From Paenibacillus sp. SYP-B3998 (GTDB lineage: Bacteria > Bacillota > Bacilli > Paenibacillales > NBRC-103111): DNA of 64,000 nucleotides. A model generated the notes under the pieces. That model made no database searches, was not told the DNA's origin, and saw only the letters and a list, made by a program, of their open reading frames with translations. The translations under genes were made by a program, and so were the position numbers. Numbering within the stretch: position 1 is the first letter of the stretch; each line of letters begins with the position of its first letter. The stretch is from positions 102,154 through 166,153 of the forward strand of contig NZ_JAAIKC010000011.1 of the NCBI RefSeq assembly GCF_010820665.1. The letters are read 5' to 3'. Of this stretch, positions 47,745 through 55,592 are shown in pieces.

Positions 47745-48817
47745 ATTGCCTGCTCCCCATTTTGTAACAAATCGGACTGCGCTGCAATCGTGAGCGCCGA
47801 TACGATCTCTGCCATATCGCCGTTTAACACCGTTTCTAGGCGATGCAGCGTTAAACCAATACGGTGATCCGTAATGCGGCTTTGCGGGAAGTTGTAAGTA
47901 CGAATACGCTCTGAACGGTCTCCGGTACCGACTTTGCTTTTACGTTCGCCGGCATACTTCGCTTCTTCTTCCTCACGCAATTTATCAGAAATGCGCGTAC
48001 GAAGTACGCGAAGCGCTGACTCTTTATTTGAGTTTTGGGATTTACCATCCTGACATGTCGCTACAATACCTGTAGGCACGTGTGTCACGCGTACTGCGGA
48101 TTTCGTTGTGTTAACAGACTGTCCGCCCGCTCCACTGGAACAGAACGTATCGACACGAATATCCGCATCGTGGATGACGATCTCAACATCTTCAGCTTCC
48201 GGCATAACAACAACCGTTGACGTAGATGTATGGATGCGTCCACCTGACTCTGTTACAGGAATACGTTGTACACGATGAGCGCCGCTCTCGTATTTCAATT
48301 TACTGAAAGCACCTTTACCGGTAATCATGAAAATAATTTCTTTAAACCCGCCTAAATCATTTACCGAGGCATCCAATATCTCTGTTTTCCATCCTTGATT
48401 ATCTGCATAGCGTGTATACATCCGGTACAGATCACCTGCGAATAGCGCAGCTTCATCACCGCCAGCAGCACCGCGAATCTCAACGATAACGTTCTTATCA
48501 TCATTTGGATCTTTTGGCATCATGAGTACTCTCAGATGCTCTTCTAGCTTCGCGGATTGCTCGCTAAGCTCCTCAATCTCCATTTTGACCATTTCGCGCA
48601 TCTCTTCATCCAGCTTCTCATTCTGCATCACTTTCGCTTCTGCCAGCTGTTCGCTTACGCTCTTATATTCAATAAAAGCATCGTACGCTTCTTGAAGATC
48701 AGACTGCTCTTTGGAGTATTCTCTTAGTTTCTTCGTATCACTAGTTACATCTGGATCGCAAAGCAGTTCGCTTAACTTCTCATAGCGATCCGCTACTGCT
48801 TGAAGTCGATCTAACAT
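47741..48817 (-). CDS. prfA: Peptide chain release factor 1
   Basis: Terminates translation at UAA and UAG. 358 aa. The codon-recognition region lies near [20 protein letters not shown], with the GGQ loop in [26 protein letters not shown] lies 9 nt before the ATG. The prfA-prmC pair is conserved. Confidence 0.97.
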   Translation of the reverse strand: MLDRLQAVADRYEKLSELLCDPDVTSDTKKLREYSKEQSDLQEAYDAFIEYKSVSEQLAEAKVMQNEKLDEEMREMVKMEIEELSEQSAKLEEHLRVLMMPKDPNDDKNVIVEIRGAAGGDEAALFAGDLYRMYTRYADNQGWKTEILDASVNDLGGFKEIIFMITGKGAFSKLKYESGAHRVQRIPVTESGGRIHTSTSTVVVMPEAEDVEIVIHDADIRVDTFCSSGAGGQSVNTTKSAVRVTHVPTGIVATCQDGKSQNSNKESALRVLRTRISDKLREEEEAKYAGERKSKVGTGDRSERIRTYNFPQSRITDHRIGLTLHRLETVLNGDMAEIVSALTIAAQSDLLQNGEQAM

Positions 48818-48848
48818 TTCGGATCACTCCTTACTTTTTAGTTTTATT

Positions 48849-49949
48849 TTATACATTAAAGCGGAAATGCATAACGTCGCCATCTTTAACGACATACTCT
48901 TTCCCCTCAAGTCGAACTTGTCCTTTTTCCTTCGCCGCATTCATTGCGCCCGCTGCGATTAAATCATCGTAGCCTACCACTTCGGCCCGAATAAAGCCGC
49001 GTTCGAAGTCCGTATGGATAACACCGGCTGCTTGAGGTGCCTTAGTCCCTTTGCGGATCGTCCAGGCTCTTACTTCTTGAACGCCAGCGGTAAAATACGT
49101 GTATAGCCCAAGCAATCTGTAAGCTGCTTTAATTAATCTATTCAAGCCGGACTCTTGAAGTCCCAGCTCTTCGAGAAACATCGCTTTTTCTTCGTCATCG
49201 AGCTCAGCGATTTCAGATTCAACTTTAGCGCTAATTGGAACCACTTCGTTGTTTTCCTTCGCAGCGTATTCCTTAACTATTTTCACATAAGGATTATCTT
49301 CTGCACTCGCTACCTCATCTTCACTCACGTTAGCCGCATAAAGCACAGGCTTCATCGTCAACAAATGAAGATCTCGAACGATTAATTTCTCATCGTCGCT
49401 TAGATCCAAACTACGTGCTGGTTTATCATCGTAAAGCGCCTCTTTGATACGTTCAAGACATTCAACCTCAGCAACGACTTTCTTGTCGCCGCCCTTCAAA
49501 TTCTTACGCGAACGCTCAATCTTCTTCTCTACGGAATCCAAGTCTGCCAAAATCAATTCGAGATTAATCGTCTCGATATCGCTAACCGGATCAACCTTCC
49601 CGGACACATGCGTAACGTTATCATCAACAAAACAACGCACGACATGCACAATGGCGTCTACTTCACGAATATGTGCCAAAAATTTATTTCCAAGCCCTTC
49701 ACCTTTGCTCGCGCCCTTCACCAAACCCGCAATATCGACGAATTCGAAGGCAGTCGGAACAATGCTCTTAGGCACAACGATCTCCACCAGCTTCTGCAAT
49801 CTTTCGTCCGGTACTTCTACTACCCCGACATTCGGATCGATCGTACAGAACGGATAATTCGCAGATTCTGCTCCCGCCTGTGTAATTGCATTAAACAATG
49901 TCGATTTTCCTACATTCGGTAGACCGACGATTCCTGCTTTCAAAGCCAT
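48849..49949 (-). CDS. ychF: Redox-regulated ATPase YchF (Obg family)
   Basis: P-loop protein of 366 aa that binds ribosomes and prefers ATP. G1 [21 protein letters not shown]3 [18 protein letters not shown]; the GTP-specific G4 is replaced by [10 protein letters not shown]-terminal TGS-like domain: [24 protein letters not shown] precedes the ATG. In Bacillus the counterpart (yyaF) lies near the origin. Confidence 0.96.
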   Translation of the reverse strand: MALKAGIVGLPNVGKSTLFNAITQAGAESANYPFCTIDPNVGVVEVPDERLQKLVEIVVPKSIVPTAFEFVDIAGLVKGASKGEGLGNKFLAHIREVDAIVHVVRCFVDDNVTHVSGKVDPVSDIETINLELILADLDSVEKKIERSRKNLKGGDKKVVAEVECLERIKEALYDDKPARSLDLSDDEKLIVRDLHLLTMKPVLYAANVSEDEVASAEDNPYVKIVKEYAAKENNEVVPISAKVESEIAELDDEEKAMFLEELGLQESGLNRLIKAAYRLLGLYTYFTAGVQEVRAWTIRKGTKAPQAAGVIHTDFERGFIRAEVVGYDDLIAAGAMNAAKEKGQVRLEGKEYVVKDGDVMHFRFNV

Positions 49950-50011
49950 TGTAGTTACAACTCCCTTAAGTTTGAAAATGTTCCTTATTCATTATATAGC
50001 ACTTGCAAGTC

Positions 50012-50029
50012 AAAAAAAAGCCTGCGGCT
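50012..50029 (-). terminator. Short terminator at the end of the PilZ gene
   Basis: AGCC-GCA-GGCT followed by eight T on the minus strand, overlapping the stop codon. The stem is only 4 bp. Confidence 0.5.
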
Positions 50030-50762
50030 ATGGATTGACCGGAGACTTTTTTTCCAATTGACTTCTATATTCCGCATCCTTCTTCTGAATGAAGTAGGAT
50101 TCGACCTGATTTTTAAGAATAAATCCTCTTAACGCATTCGTGTGTGTGTCCAAAATATCAATATATCTAGCCCCATAATAGAAGCCATGATCTCGCTTTT
50201 CTTTTCGCACTACTTCCATTATACATGATAACGAGAAGCTTAACTTCAGTTCAACCTCAAGGTGCAAATGCTTTTGCAAGATTTTTTCCACAATCGAATT
50301 GTCTTCAATAGTAAACCCTAAACCGTTAACTGACATATTCTTAATAGAAAATCCAATTGGTTGTTCAAACTGATGCTTATTCTTCTTATGCATATCGTGA
50401 ACCCCAAAGATTATACCCTCTTGAGCCACGTCTATACGTGGAAATTCACGTTTCTCCGTAAACTTCCTGCGATTTTCAGGCGGATTAATGACGATGAGGG
50501 AACCTCCGTCTTTGGCAACCACTGTCGTTTCAAAAACAAATAGACCCGATTTGGAATATATCGTCACCTTCACCTTATCACCGAGCTTAAAAGCCTCAAT
50601 ATGTGGCAGCTCCACTTCCATGATGTCGCCTAGCGCGTAGGTGAGCACGCCTGTAGAAACGAAATCCTTCTTGGACACTACAGCTTTGCTGTCGATTAGA
50701 ATATCCGAGTCGTTGCCTTCCTTGCTGCCGTAGAACTTTATGAGCTCCTGCCCACTCGCCAT
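50028..50762 (-). CDS. PilZ-domain c-di-GMP-binding protein (YcgR/YpfA-like)
   Basis: Likely cytosolic c-di-GMP receptor of 244 aa. An N-terminal YcgR-like beta domain (GDIMEVELPHIEAFKLGDKV, LFVFETTVVAKDGGSLIVIN) is followed by a PilZ domain from about residue 100. Ligand motifs are complete: REFPR (RxxxR) in FTEKREFPRIDVAQEG and NMSVNGLGF (N/DxSxxG). The Bacillus homologue YpfA/DgrA slows the flagellar motor; that role is a family inference. The leader carries a c-di-GMP-I riboswitch and terminator, so both expression and activity would respond to the same signal. Confidence 0.88.
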   Translation of the reverse strand: MASGQELIKFYGSKEGNDSDILIDSKAVVSKKDFVSTGVLTYALGDIMEVELPHIEAFKLGDKVKVTIYSKSGLFVFETTVVAKDGGSLIVINPPENRRKFTEKREFPRIDVAQEGIIFGVHDMHKKNKHQFEQPIGFSIKNMSVNGLGFTIEDNSIVEKILQKHLHLEVELKLSFSLSCIMEVVRKEKRDHGFYYGARYIDILDTHTNALRGFILKNQVESYFIQKKDAEYRSQLEKKSPVNP

Positions 50763-50802
50763 CTAGTCTCCACTCCCACTTTCTAAATTATTTGTTTATA
50801 AA

Positions 50803-50840
50803 ACAAAAATAGACTGTCCCATCGCTGGGAACAGCCTATT
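50803..50840 (-). terminator. Expression-platform terminator of the c-di-GMP riboswitch
   Basis: Stem AATAGGCTGTTCCCA-GCGA-TGGGACAGTCTATT followed by TTTGTTTT on the minus strand, between the aptamer and the PilZ start. Confidence 0.88.
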
Positions 50841-50857
50841 ACCTCAATCAAAAAGCA

Positions 50858-50960
50858 TCGATTTTCGGTAACCAGGCTGTCTTAGCTCCCCTATGGGAAC
50901 CTTAGACCCTCGGCTTTGCGTCCTTACCTTTCAGCAAGTTTGCCATTTTCGAATCTGCTA
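50858..50960 (-). ncRNA. Cyclic di-GMP-I (GEMM) riboswitch aptamer
   Basis: Minus-strand landmarks in order: ATGGCAAAC, a TGAAAG-capped stem (CTTGC ... GTAAG), GGACGCAAAGCC, GGGTCTAAGG, a stem CTTAGACC-type arm with CTAAGACAGCC, and GGTTACCGA. These are the invariant blocks of the GEMM-I aptamer known from Vc2. It is followed by an intrinsic terminator and then a PilZ gene. Confidence 0.9.
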
Positions 50961-50998
50961 TGTAATTTCGTTATGTTTATAACCTATAAGTTAACTTT

Positions 50999-51028
50999 AG
51001 TATAGCTTATTTACCTTATTTTTTTCAA
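50999..51028 (-). promoter_or_regulatory. Promoter of the riboswitch-PilZ transcript
   Basis: TTGAAA (51028-51023), 18-nt spacer, TATACT (51004-50999) on the minus strand, about 40 nt before the aptamer. Confidence 0.7.
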
Positions 51029-51107
51029 TCTGTTTCTCTTCCGTCATACCTTTGGAGACGATCTATCGCTTGATTTAAACGAAAAGAATCCCTACAATGA
51101 AAAACAT

Positions 51108-51196
51108 ATATCCACAAGTTTATAAGTTATCCACACATCTATCCACAGGTTGTTAACAACGAATATTTGTTCGGATTCTTATGCACATGTGGATAA
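51108..51196. promoter_or_regulatory. Cluster of five DnaA boxes before tadA
   Basis: TTATCCACA at 51127-51135, TTATGCACA at 51179-51187 and the reverse TGTGGATAA at 51188-51196 match TTATNCACA fully; ATATCCACA at 51108-51116 and CTATCCACA at 51139-51147 differ by one base. The last two boxes abut tail to tail. The region is AT-rich and lies between a leftward promoter and rightward tadA. No dnaA or dnaN gene is adjacent, so this is more likely a DnaA-binding regulatory cluster than oriC. Confidence 0.75.
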
Positions 51197-51220
51197 TTGA
51201 ATTTAGCGAGGTGTCCCCCT

Positions 51221-51679
51221 GTGGATGAACATATTCCATGGATGAAAGAAGCCATTCAAGAAGCCCTGAAAGCCGAAGCTATCCGTGAAGTACCCATCGG
51301 TGCAATTGTCGTGCATAACGGTACAATCATCGGCCGCGGCTACAATCTGCGTGAAACTACTTTAGATCCGACTGCTCATGCAGAAATGATCGCCATTAAG
51401 CAAGCCAGCGAGTATTTACAGGCCTGGAGGCTACTGGATTGCCAACTATACGTTACGCTTGAGCCTTGCCCGATGTGTGCAGGTGCGATTGTCCAGTCGC
51501 GAATCCCGCAAGTGATCTTTGGCACCACTGACCCAAAGGCGGGATGTGCGGGGACGCTCATGAACTTATTGCAAGAGGAACGATTCAATCACCGCGTTGA
51601 TGTCATCAGCGGTGTTATGCAGGAAGAGTGCGCGGCTCTTTTGACTACATTCTTTCGCAAGCTGCGTGGCAAGGAATAA
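51221..51679 (+). CDS. tadA: tRNA-specific adenosine deaminase
   Basis: Converts A34 to inosine in tRNA-Arg(ACG). 152 aa from the GTG at 51221, which has GCGAGGTG 7 nt upstream; a TTG at 51197 is in frame but lacks a site. Zinc motif residues: TAHAEMIAI (His and catalytic Glu) and TLEPCPMCAGAIVQSRI (two Cys). The 280 nt after it hold no gene except the tRNA promoter. In Bacillus tadA is followed by scr and dnaX; neither is found here. Confidence 0.95.
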   Translation: MDEHIPWMKEAIQEALKAEAIREVPIGAIVVHNGTIIGRGYNLRETTLDPTAHAEMIAIKQASEYLQAWRLLDCQLYVTLEPCPMCAGAIVQSRIPQVIFGTTDPKAGCAGTLMNLLQEERFNHRVDVISGVMQEECAALLTTFFRKLRGKE

Positions 51680-51918
51680 GGAGCATTTCCTTATCTACAT
51701 GACTTTTGGATTTTGCAATTCGTCTATTTACTTGCAATATCTTCGATTACAACGCCTTGGAGTAACCTTTCACTCCCTAAGCCTAGGAGGACTACAATAA
51801 CAATCCCTCCGAGGTTTTCGCAACTATTTTCAAGACGCTCATGTTTGCAAGCTGTTTGCAGAGAAGCCCAAAGCCTGTCTTTGAGCCTTGTAGCGAAGAA
51901 ATATTGCCACCCAAAAGG

Positions 51919-51947
51919 TTGCGCCACGTAATCCTTCGTGCTATCAT
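51919..51947 (+). promoter_or_regulatory. Promoter of tRNA-Arg
   Basis: TTGCGC, 17 nt, TATCAT on the plus strand, ending 12 nt before the tRNA 5' end. Confidence 0.55.
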
Positions 51948-51959
51948 AATCTTTGCCAT

Positions 51960-52033
51960 GCGCCCGTAGCTCAGCAGGATAGAGCAACAGTTTCCTAAAC
52001 TGTAGGTCGTACGTTCGAATCGTATCGGGCGCG
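51960..52033 (+). tRNA. tRNA-Arg (anticodon CCT)
   Basis: Cloverleaf: acceptor GCGCCCG with CGGGCGC, D arm AGCTCAGCAGGATAGAGC, anticodon stem ACAGT-TTCCTAA-ACTGT giving CCT, T arm GTACG-TTCGAAT-CGTAT. No CCA is encoded. Reads AGG codons. Confidence 0.95.
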
Positions 52034-52094
52034 TATGTAAAAAGAGAATATCTCAAAAGAGTATCAGTAAATGAGTGAGTCCCAAATAATGTAC

Positions 52095-52145
52095 AAACGC
52101 CTTCAACACCACTAAGCAAAGTGGGGATGGAGGCGTTTTTTTGTA
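52095..52145 (+). terminator. Rho-independent terminator after tRNA-Arg
   Basis: AACGCCTTCAACACCACT, loop, AGTGGGGATGGAGGCGTT then seven T on the plus strand. Confidence 0.88.
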
Positions 52146-52196
52146 GAATAATTTATATTTTCTAAAACTTGTTGTTCTAATTCATAGAATTATACG

Positions 52197-52496
52197 TTAT
52201 TCATCTTCTTTTTCTTCTTCTTCTTCTTCTTCCAGTTCATCGCCTAGCTCAGCTAGTTCTTCTGCCGTTTGCTCCAGTTCTTCAGCTGTTTGCTCTAATT
52301 CTTCAGCCGTTTGCTCCAATTCTTCTGCTGTTTGCTCCAGCTCTCCTGCCAGTACTTCTAGCTCGTGTCCAACGTTCTCGAGATTAGCTGCAGTTTGATC
52401 TAAATTACTAGTTACTGCTGCTAATACATTTTCATTTTCAGATGACGCATTTGAATTAAATAATCCTGCAAAAAAATTCTTTACTCCCTCTAACAT
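52197..52496 (-). CDS. Heptad-repeat acidic coiled-coil peptide
   Basis: A 99-aa protein I do not recognise. The N-terminus (MLEGVKNFFAGLFNS) could form an amphipathic helix. Residues 30-85 are a continuous coiled coil with leucine spacing, including four near-perfect copies of the heptad EELEQTA, and the end is a run of Glu (EEEEEEEKEDE). No Cys, no signal peptide, no membrane segment. AAGGAG lies 8 nt before the ATG, so it is probably translated. It faces the plus-strand tRNA terminator, and the next gene is divergent. A structural or scaffolding role would be guesswork. Confidence 0.75.
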   Translation of the reverse strand: MLEGVKNFFAGLFNSNASSENENVLAAVTSNLDQTAANLENVGHELEVLAGELEQTAEELEQTAEELEQTAEELEQTAEELAELGDELEEEEEEEKEDE

Positions 52497-52813
52497 GAAT
52501 GTGTCTCCTTCTTAGTCCATAATTTGCGTGGAAAAACAGCTATAGTAATATTTACCTATACATATTTTGTATTTTATCCTAACAAGTAGTCTTATGTATA
52601 CATAAAAATGAATAAAATGTCGATATAAGTTATGAAGATTGTATTAATCTAGCATAAAAGTCACTTTAATTTACATTATTCGCATAAAATCAACTATTTT
52701 TAGTTTAATTGATTTTTTTTCCAATCCGTAAGGTGGTATTATATTAAAGCGAATCGGAAGATTCGTTTTTTGTTTTAACTCTTATGCAGGGATAGAGGAC
52801 GTGGCTCTCGTCT
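52497..52813. other. Divergent AT-rich intergenic region with leader hairpin
   Basis: A 317-nt gap between the coiled-coil gene and the sigma-factor gene. It is strongly AT-rich. A GCGAATC-GGAA-GATTCGT hairpin followed by TTTTT lies at 52749-52772 on the plus strand, about 40 nt before the sigma start, and may act as an attenuator. TATTATATT at 52734 could be a -10. A smaller hairpin (ATAGAGGACG with CGTCTAT) directly abuts the start codon. No gene is seen. Confidence 0.5.
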
Positions 52814-53395
52814 ATGTATTTCGGAGAGGAGGAGGGGCATATTCAGGAAGATACACTTGTACAACGCATACTAAATGGCGATGAATCGGCATTCCGTGAG
52901 CTAGTTACGACTTATCGTCATTATTTATTTCAGACCATCTATGCCGTCGTTCGCCATCCGAAGGATGCGGAAGATTTGACACAGGATGTATGGACCCGGA
53001 TTTACTTCTCCCTCCCACAGTACCAGATGAAGGGTCTCAAAACCTGGATGACCCGTATCGCGGTGAATCGAGCTATCGACTTCAAACGGGCATCCAGCAG
53101 GAAACGGGAAGAAATGACTGCGGAAATCGAAGAACCCCTACAGCTTAAAGCGGCTGACCATTATTATGATCTTGAGAATGAGGTTCTCATGAATGAAACC
53201 TCCTTGCTCGTACGCGAGAAACTAGATCAAATTCCCGCGAATTATCAGGATGTACTCATGGCCTATTACTTACATCATCAGACTTACCAAGATATCGCAG
53301 CTGCTCAAGGAGTTACAGTAAAAACGGTGGAATCCAAGTTATACAGAGCCAAGCAGTGGCTTCGGAAAAACTGGAAGGAGGAGGACTTTTTTTGA
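52814..53395 (+). CDS. ECF-type RNA polymerase sigma factor (SigY-like)
   Basis: 193 aa. Region 2: ILNGDESAFRELVTTYRHYL and HPKDAEDLTQDVWTRIYFSL, then WMTRIAVNRAIDFKR. Region 4: IPANYQDVLMAYYLHHQTYQ followed by DIAAAQGVTVKTVESKLYRA. It is followed by an overlapping zinc anti-sigma gene and a membrane protein, the usual layout of a stress-type ECF operon. Best comparison is SigY or SigV-like factors, not certain. The ATG has only a distant GAGGAC; a better purine tract (GGAGAGGAGGAGGGG) lies inside the gene with no in-frame start after it. Confidence 0.9.
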   Translation: MYFGEEEGHIQEDTLVQRILNGDESAFRELVTTYRHYLFQTIYAVVRHPKDAEDLTQDVWTRIYFSLPQYQMKGLKTWMTRIAVNRAIDFKRASSRKREEMTAEIEEPLQLKAADHYYDLENEVLMNETSLLVREKLDQIPANYQDVLMAYYLHHQTYQDIAAAQGVTVKTVESKLYRAKQWLRKNWKEEDFF

Positions 53396-53871
53396 AGCAT
53401 TATGAGAAGCAAGCATGGATGGAATACGTCGAGGAGCGCGTAGTGCCCGATGAAATGTCCAAAATGGAACTCCATTTATATCAATGTGACCTCTGCTTAT
53501 CCCACTATGTAACGTGTATGGAACAATCAGCAAGTATGCTTCCTCTTATGGAAACCGATACGCAAGTCTATGTTGATTCTATTCTGAATCGAACGATAGG
53601 TACCAAACGCGCTTGGTTCCGTTCGACCATGTTTCACTATGGCATCGCGGCTGCTGCAACGCTCTTCCTAGTCGTATCTGGCTTCTTTCATAGTCTTTCA
53701 CAGGAAATGGGTGCCATAGGCGCTTCACGGGGAATGAACTCTACAGACATCACTATAGCTCCTACCTCCCTACAGGAACCACCGCCGCTCTCAGATCAAC
53801 TTTTAAACAAAACACTAACATGGTTAGACACATTCCAAAATGGACATGACAAAGGAGGTTCTCGTCCTTGA
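53392..53871 (+). CDS. Membrane anti-sigma factor with HxxxCxxC zinc motif
   Basis: 159 aa. The zinc anti-sigma signature HLYQCDLC is in KMELHLYQCDLCLSHYVTCM. One membrane helix, FHYGIAAAATLFLVVSGFF, near residue 90 leaves a short extracytoplasmic tail. The TTG start overlaps the sigma stop (TTGA) and has GGAGGAGG a few nt upstream, so sigma and anti-sigma are coupled. A longer in-frame ATG at 53356 lies inside the sigma gene and is rejected. The signal sensed is unknown. Confidence 0.85.
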   Translation: MKHYEKQAWMEYVEERVVPDEMSKMELHLYQCDLCLSHYVTCMEQSASMLPLMETDTQVYVDSILNRTIGTKRAWFRSTMFHYGIAAAATLFLVVSGFFHSLSQEMGAIGASRGMNSTDITIAPTSLQEPPPLSDQLLNKTLTWLDTFQNGHDKGGSRP

Positions 53872-55025
53872 ATAACAAAAGCAGCCTAATCGCTTTCTTG
53901 CTTTCTTTTCTACCTGGAGTCGGCCATCTCTACATGCATCGCATGTTCGGGGCCATCGTTTACGGCGGTGGATTCTTTGGCTCTCTTTTTCTAATTTTTG
54001 TAGGTTTAGTAACTCGAGCTTATCATGGCGAGCCTCTTACCTTGCTCGCTTTTATTGCCGCGCTCACCTGGATCATCAACATGATAGATATGATTATCTT
54101 TCTTCTGCGTTACCAACCCTATCCAGCACCTGGAATGATGCCTTATGGTTCAGAACAACCTCACTGGGAAGCTAATCATTACGCCACAGTCCAACTTAAT
54201 CGAAACGAGAGAACAAGAATTATGCTACTTTCCTTCATCCCAGGACTTGGTCATTATCAACTTGGCCTCATGCAGCGGGGCCTGACTGCGATGGTCACTT
54301 TCTTTGGTGTTATTATCCTCGTTTTCTTTGTAAGCATTATGACGCATAATGCAAGTTTTATGGCCTTTCTCTTAGCGATACCTGTGCTATGGTTCTATAC
54401 GATGTTCGATGCGCTCAGACAACAGCAGCGTAAGCAAGAAGGCTTTGAGCTCGTCGATCGGAGTATGTTTGATGATTTCCATGTAGGAGACGAATATGGC
54501 CGTAAAAATCGGACGCTGGCCACGATTATCGCTATTTTCCCAGGGGCCGCCCATTTGTACCTGTCAATGACCAAACGGGGAGTTCAGCTAATGGCCATCT
54601 TCCTTTTTTCCATCTATATATTGGATGTCCTTAGACTGTCGCTCTTCTTATTCTTGTTACCTATTTTGTGGTTCTTCAGCTTCTTTGACGCCTTACAGCA
54701 AATAACCAAATACGAGAATGGTACAATCGTTGATAAACCGATTATCGAAAACTTGTCCTCCTATCATCGCATTATCGGGGGCATCCTAATTATTCTAGGC
54801 GGCTACTATGTATTTAAAGAAATTGTTGTACAGTTCCTTTATCGTCTCTTCCCTCAGTCGTCGAATTACGTATATTTAATTAACAATTTCGGTCAGACAG
54901 CTATCGTAGCTTTAATTCTAATTGGCGCGGGAATTCGGTTGTTCTTTTACCACAAAAAACAAGAAATCCCCTCATTGTTGTATACTAGTAATTCATTTGA
55001 TACAGACGAAAAAAAGAACCCTTAG
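53868..55025 (+). CDS. Multi-helix membrane protein with three TM2-like repeats
   Basis: 385 aa, about ten helices. A motif is repeated three times: FLPGVGHLYMHRMFGAIVYG, FIPGLGHYQLGLMQRGLTAM and FPGAAHLYLSMTKRGVQLMA, each leading into two helices and ending in FDALRQ or FDALQQ. This resembles TM2-type modules. Its TTG start overlaps the anti-sigma stop (TTGA). By position it could be the sensor or target of the sigma system; there is no direct evidence. Confidence 0.8.
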   Translation: MNNKSSLIAFLLSFLPGVGHLYMHRMFGAIVYGGGFFGSLFLIFVGLVTRAYHGEPLTLLAFIAALTWIINMIDMIIFLLRYQPYPAPGMMPYGSEQPHWEANHYATVQLNRNERTRIMLLSFIPGLGHYQLGLMQRGLTAMVTFFGVIILVFFVSIMTHNASFMAFLLAIPVLWFYTMFDALRQQQRKQEGFELVDRSMFDDFHVGDEYGRKNRTLATIIAIFPGAAHLYLSMTKRGVQLMAIFLFSIYILDVLRLSLFLFLLPILWFFSFFDALQQITKYENGTIVDKPIIENLSSYHRIIGGILIILGGYYVFKEIVVQFLYRLFPQSSNYVYLINNFGQTAIVALILIGAGIRLFFYHKKQEIPSLLYTSNSFDTDEKKNP

Positions 55026-55037
55026 GGGTTCTTTTTT
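55011..55037 (+). terminator. Bidirectional terminator ending the sigma operon
   Basis: AAAAAGAACCCTTAGGGGTTCTTTTTTG is a near-perfect palindrome with T-runs on both strands. It forms the left edge of the first tandem repeat; a second copy is at 55296-55322. Confidence 0.88.
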
Positions 55038-55134
55038 GTCGGTGTTGATGATTTCTTTTAAAACCTTGTTACACGTAAACCTTTAGGAAAATCTGCATAT
55101 AAAACACGGTAAGTGTCTTTGGCACATCCCCTCC
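55011..55134 (-). ncRNA. Candidate small RNA in repeat copy 1
   Basis: An extended -10 (TGTTATAAT, revcomp at 55141-55149) lies about 7 nt before a predicted start near 55134, and transcription would end at the palindromic terminator at 55011. It includes a 14-codon frame MCQRHLPCFICRFS behind GGAGGGG with too-short spacing. Inferred only. Confidence 0.4.
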
Positions 55135-55295
55135 AGCCTGATTATAACAGGTACAAAAGTCCTCTAGGCAACGGTTGTTTCGCTGAATGCTCCAACGGAA
55201 CCACACCTCTCTGCTCACCGACGATAATTAGTATGTCCGGCATAACGAGTTTTAAACATCGTGTTAAAATTTTTTTCTTACTTTCAGCTTTAAAT

Positions 55296-55418
55296 AAAAA
55301 GAACCCCTAAGGGTTCTTTTTTGTCGGTGTTGATGATTTCTTTTAAAACCTTGTTACACGTAAACCTTAGGAAAATCTGCATATAAAACACGGTAAGTGT
55401 CTTTGGCACATCCCCTCC
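55296..55418 (-). ncRNA. Candidate small RNA in repeat copy 2
   Basis: Same promoter-like box, 14-codon frame and terminator as copy 1. The terminator stem in this copy is AAGAACCC-CTAA-GGGTTCTT. Confidence 0.4.
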
Positions 55419-55574
55419 AGCCTGATTATAACAGGTACAAAAGTCCTCTAGGCAACGGTTGTTTCGCTGAATGCTCCAACGGAACCACACCTCTCTGCTC
55501 ACCGACAATAATTAGTATGTCCGGCATAACGAATTTTAAACATCGTGTTAAAATATTTTTTTACTTATTTAGCT
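55296..55574. repeat. Tandem repeat unit, copy 2
   Basis: Second copy of the unit at 55011-55289, including its own terminator palindrome and promoter-like box at 55425-55430. The junction between copies (CTTTAAAT) shows no target-site duplication that I can identify. Confidence 0.9.
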
Positions 55575-55592
55575 TTGCATAAATTTTCTATA

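Larger units (their letters stand above)
55011..55289. repeat. Tandem repeat unit, copy 1 (about 279 bp)
   Basis: Near-identical to 55296-55574, with a period of 285 bp and only a few differences (for example CTTTAGG versus CTTAGG, GACGATAATT versus GACAATAATT). The unit begins with a terminator palindrome and contains a minus-strand TGTTATAAT promoter-like box at 55141-55146. Confidence 0.9.

Noticed and set aside
51108..51196. Chromosomal origin oriC
   Set aside because: DnaA boxes are there, but dnaA and dnaN are not adjacent, genes do not diverge on a large scale, and only five boxes are present. Kept as a DnaA-box cluster.
51680..51959. SRP RNA (scr) after tadA
   Set aside because: The conserved GGAAGGAAGCAGCC-type core is absent; only the tRNA promoter and unassigned sequence are there.
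51724..52119. Minus-strand open frame of 131 codons over the tRNA-Arg
   Set aside because: It reads through the antisense of the tRNA (APDTIRTYDLQFRKLL is a known artefact of such translation) and has no ribosome site.
55113..55582. Two 61-65 codon plus-strand frames in the tandem repeat (MSLAHPLQPDYNRYK)
   Set aside because: Start codon GTG without a ribosome site; both copies are too alike to judge coding selection; minus-strand promoter and terminator signals are stronger.
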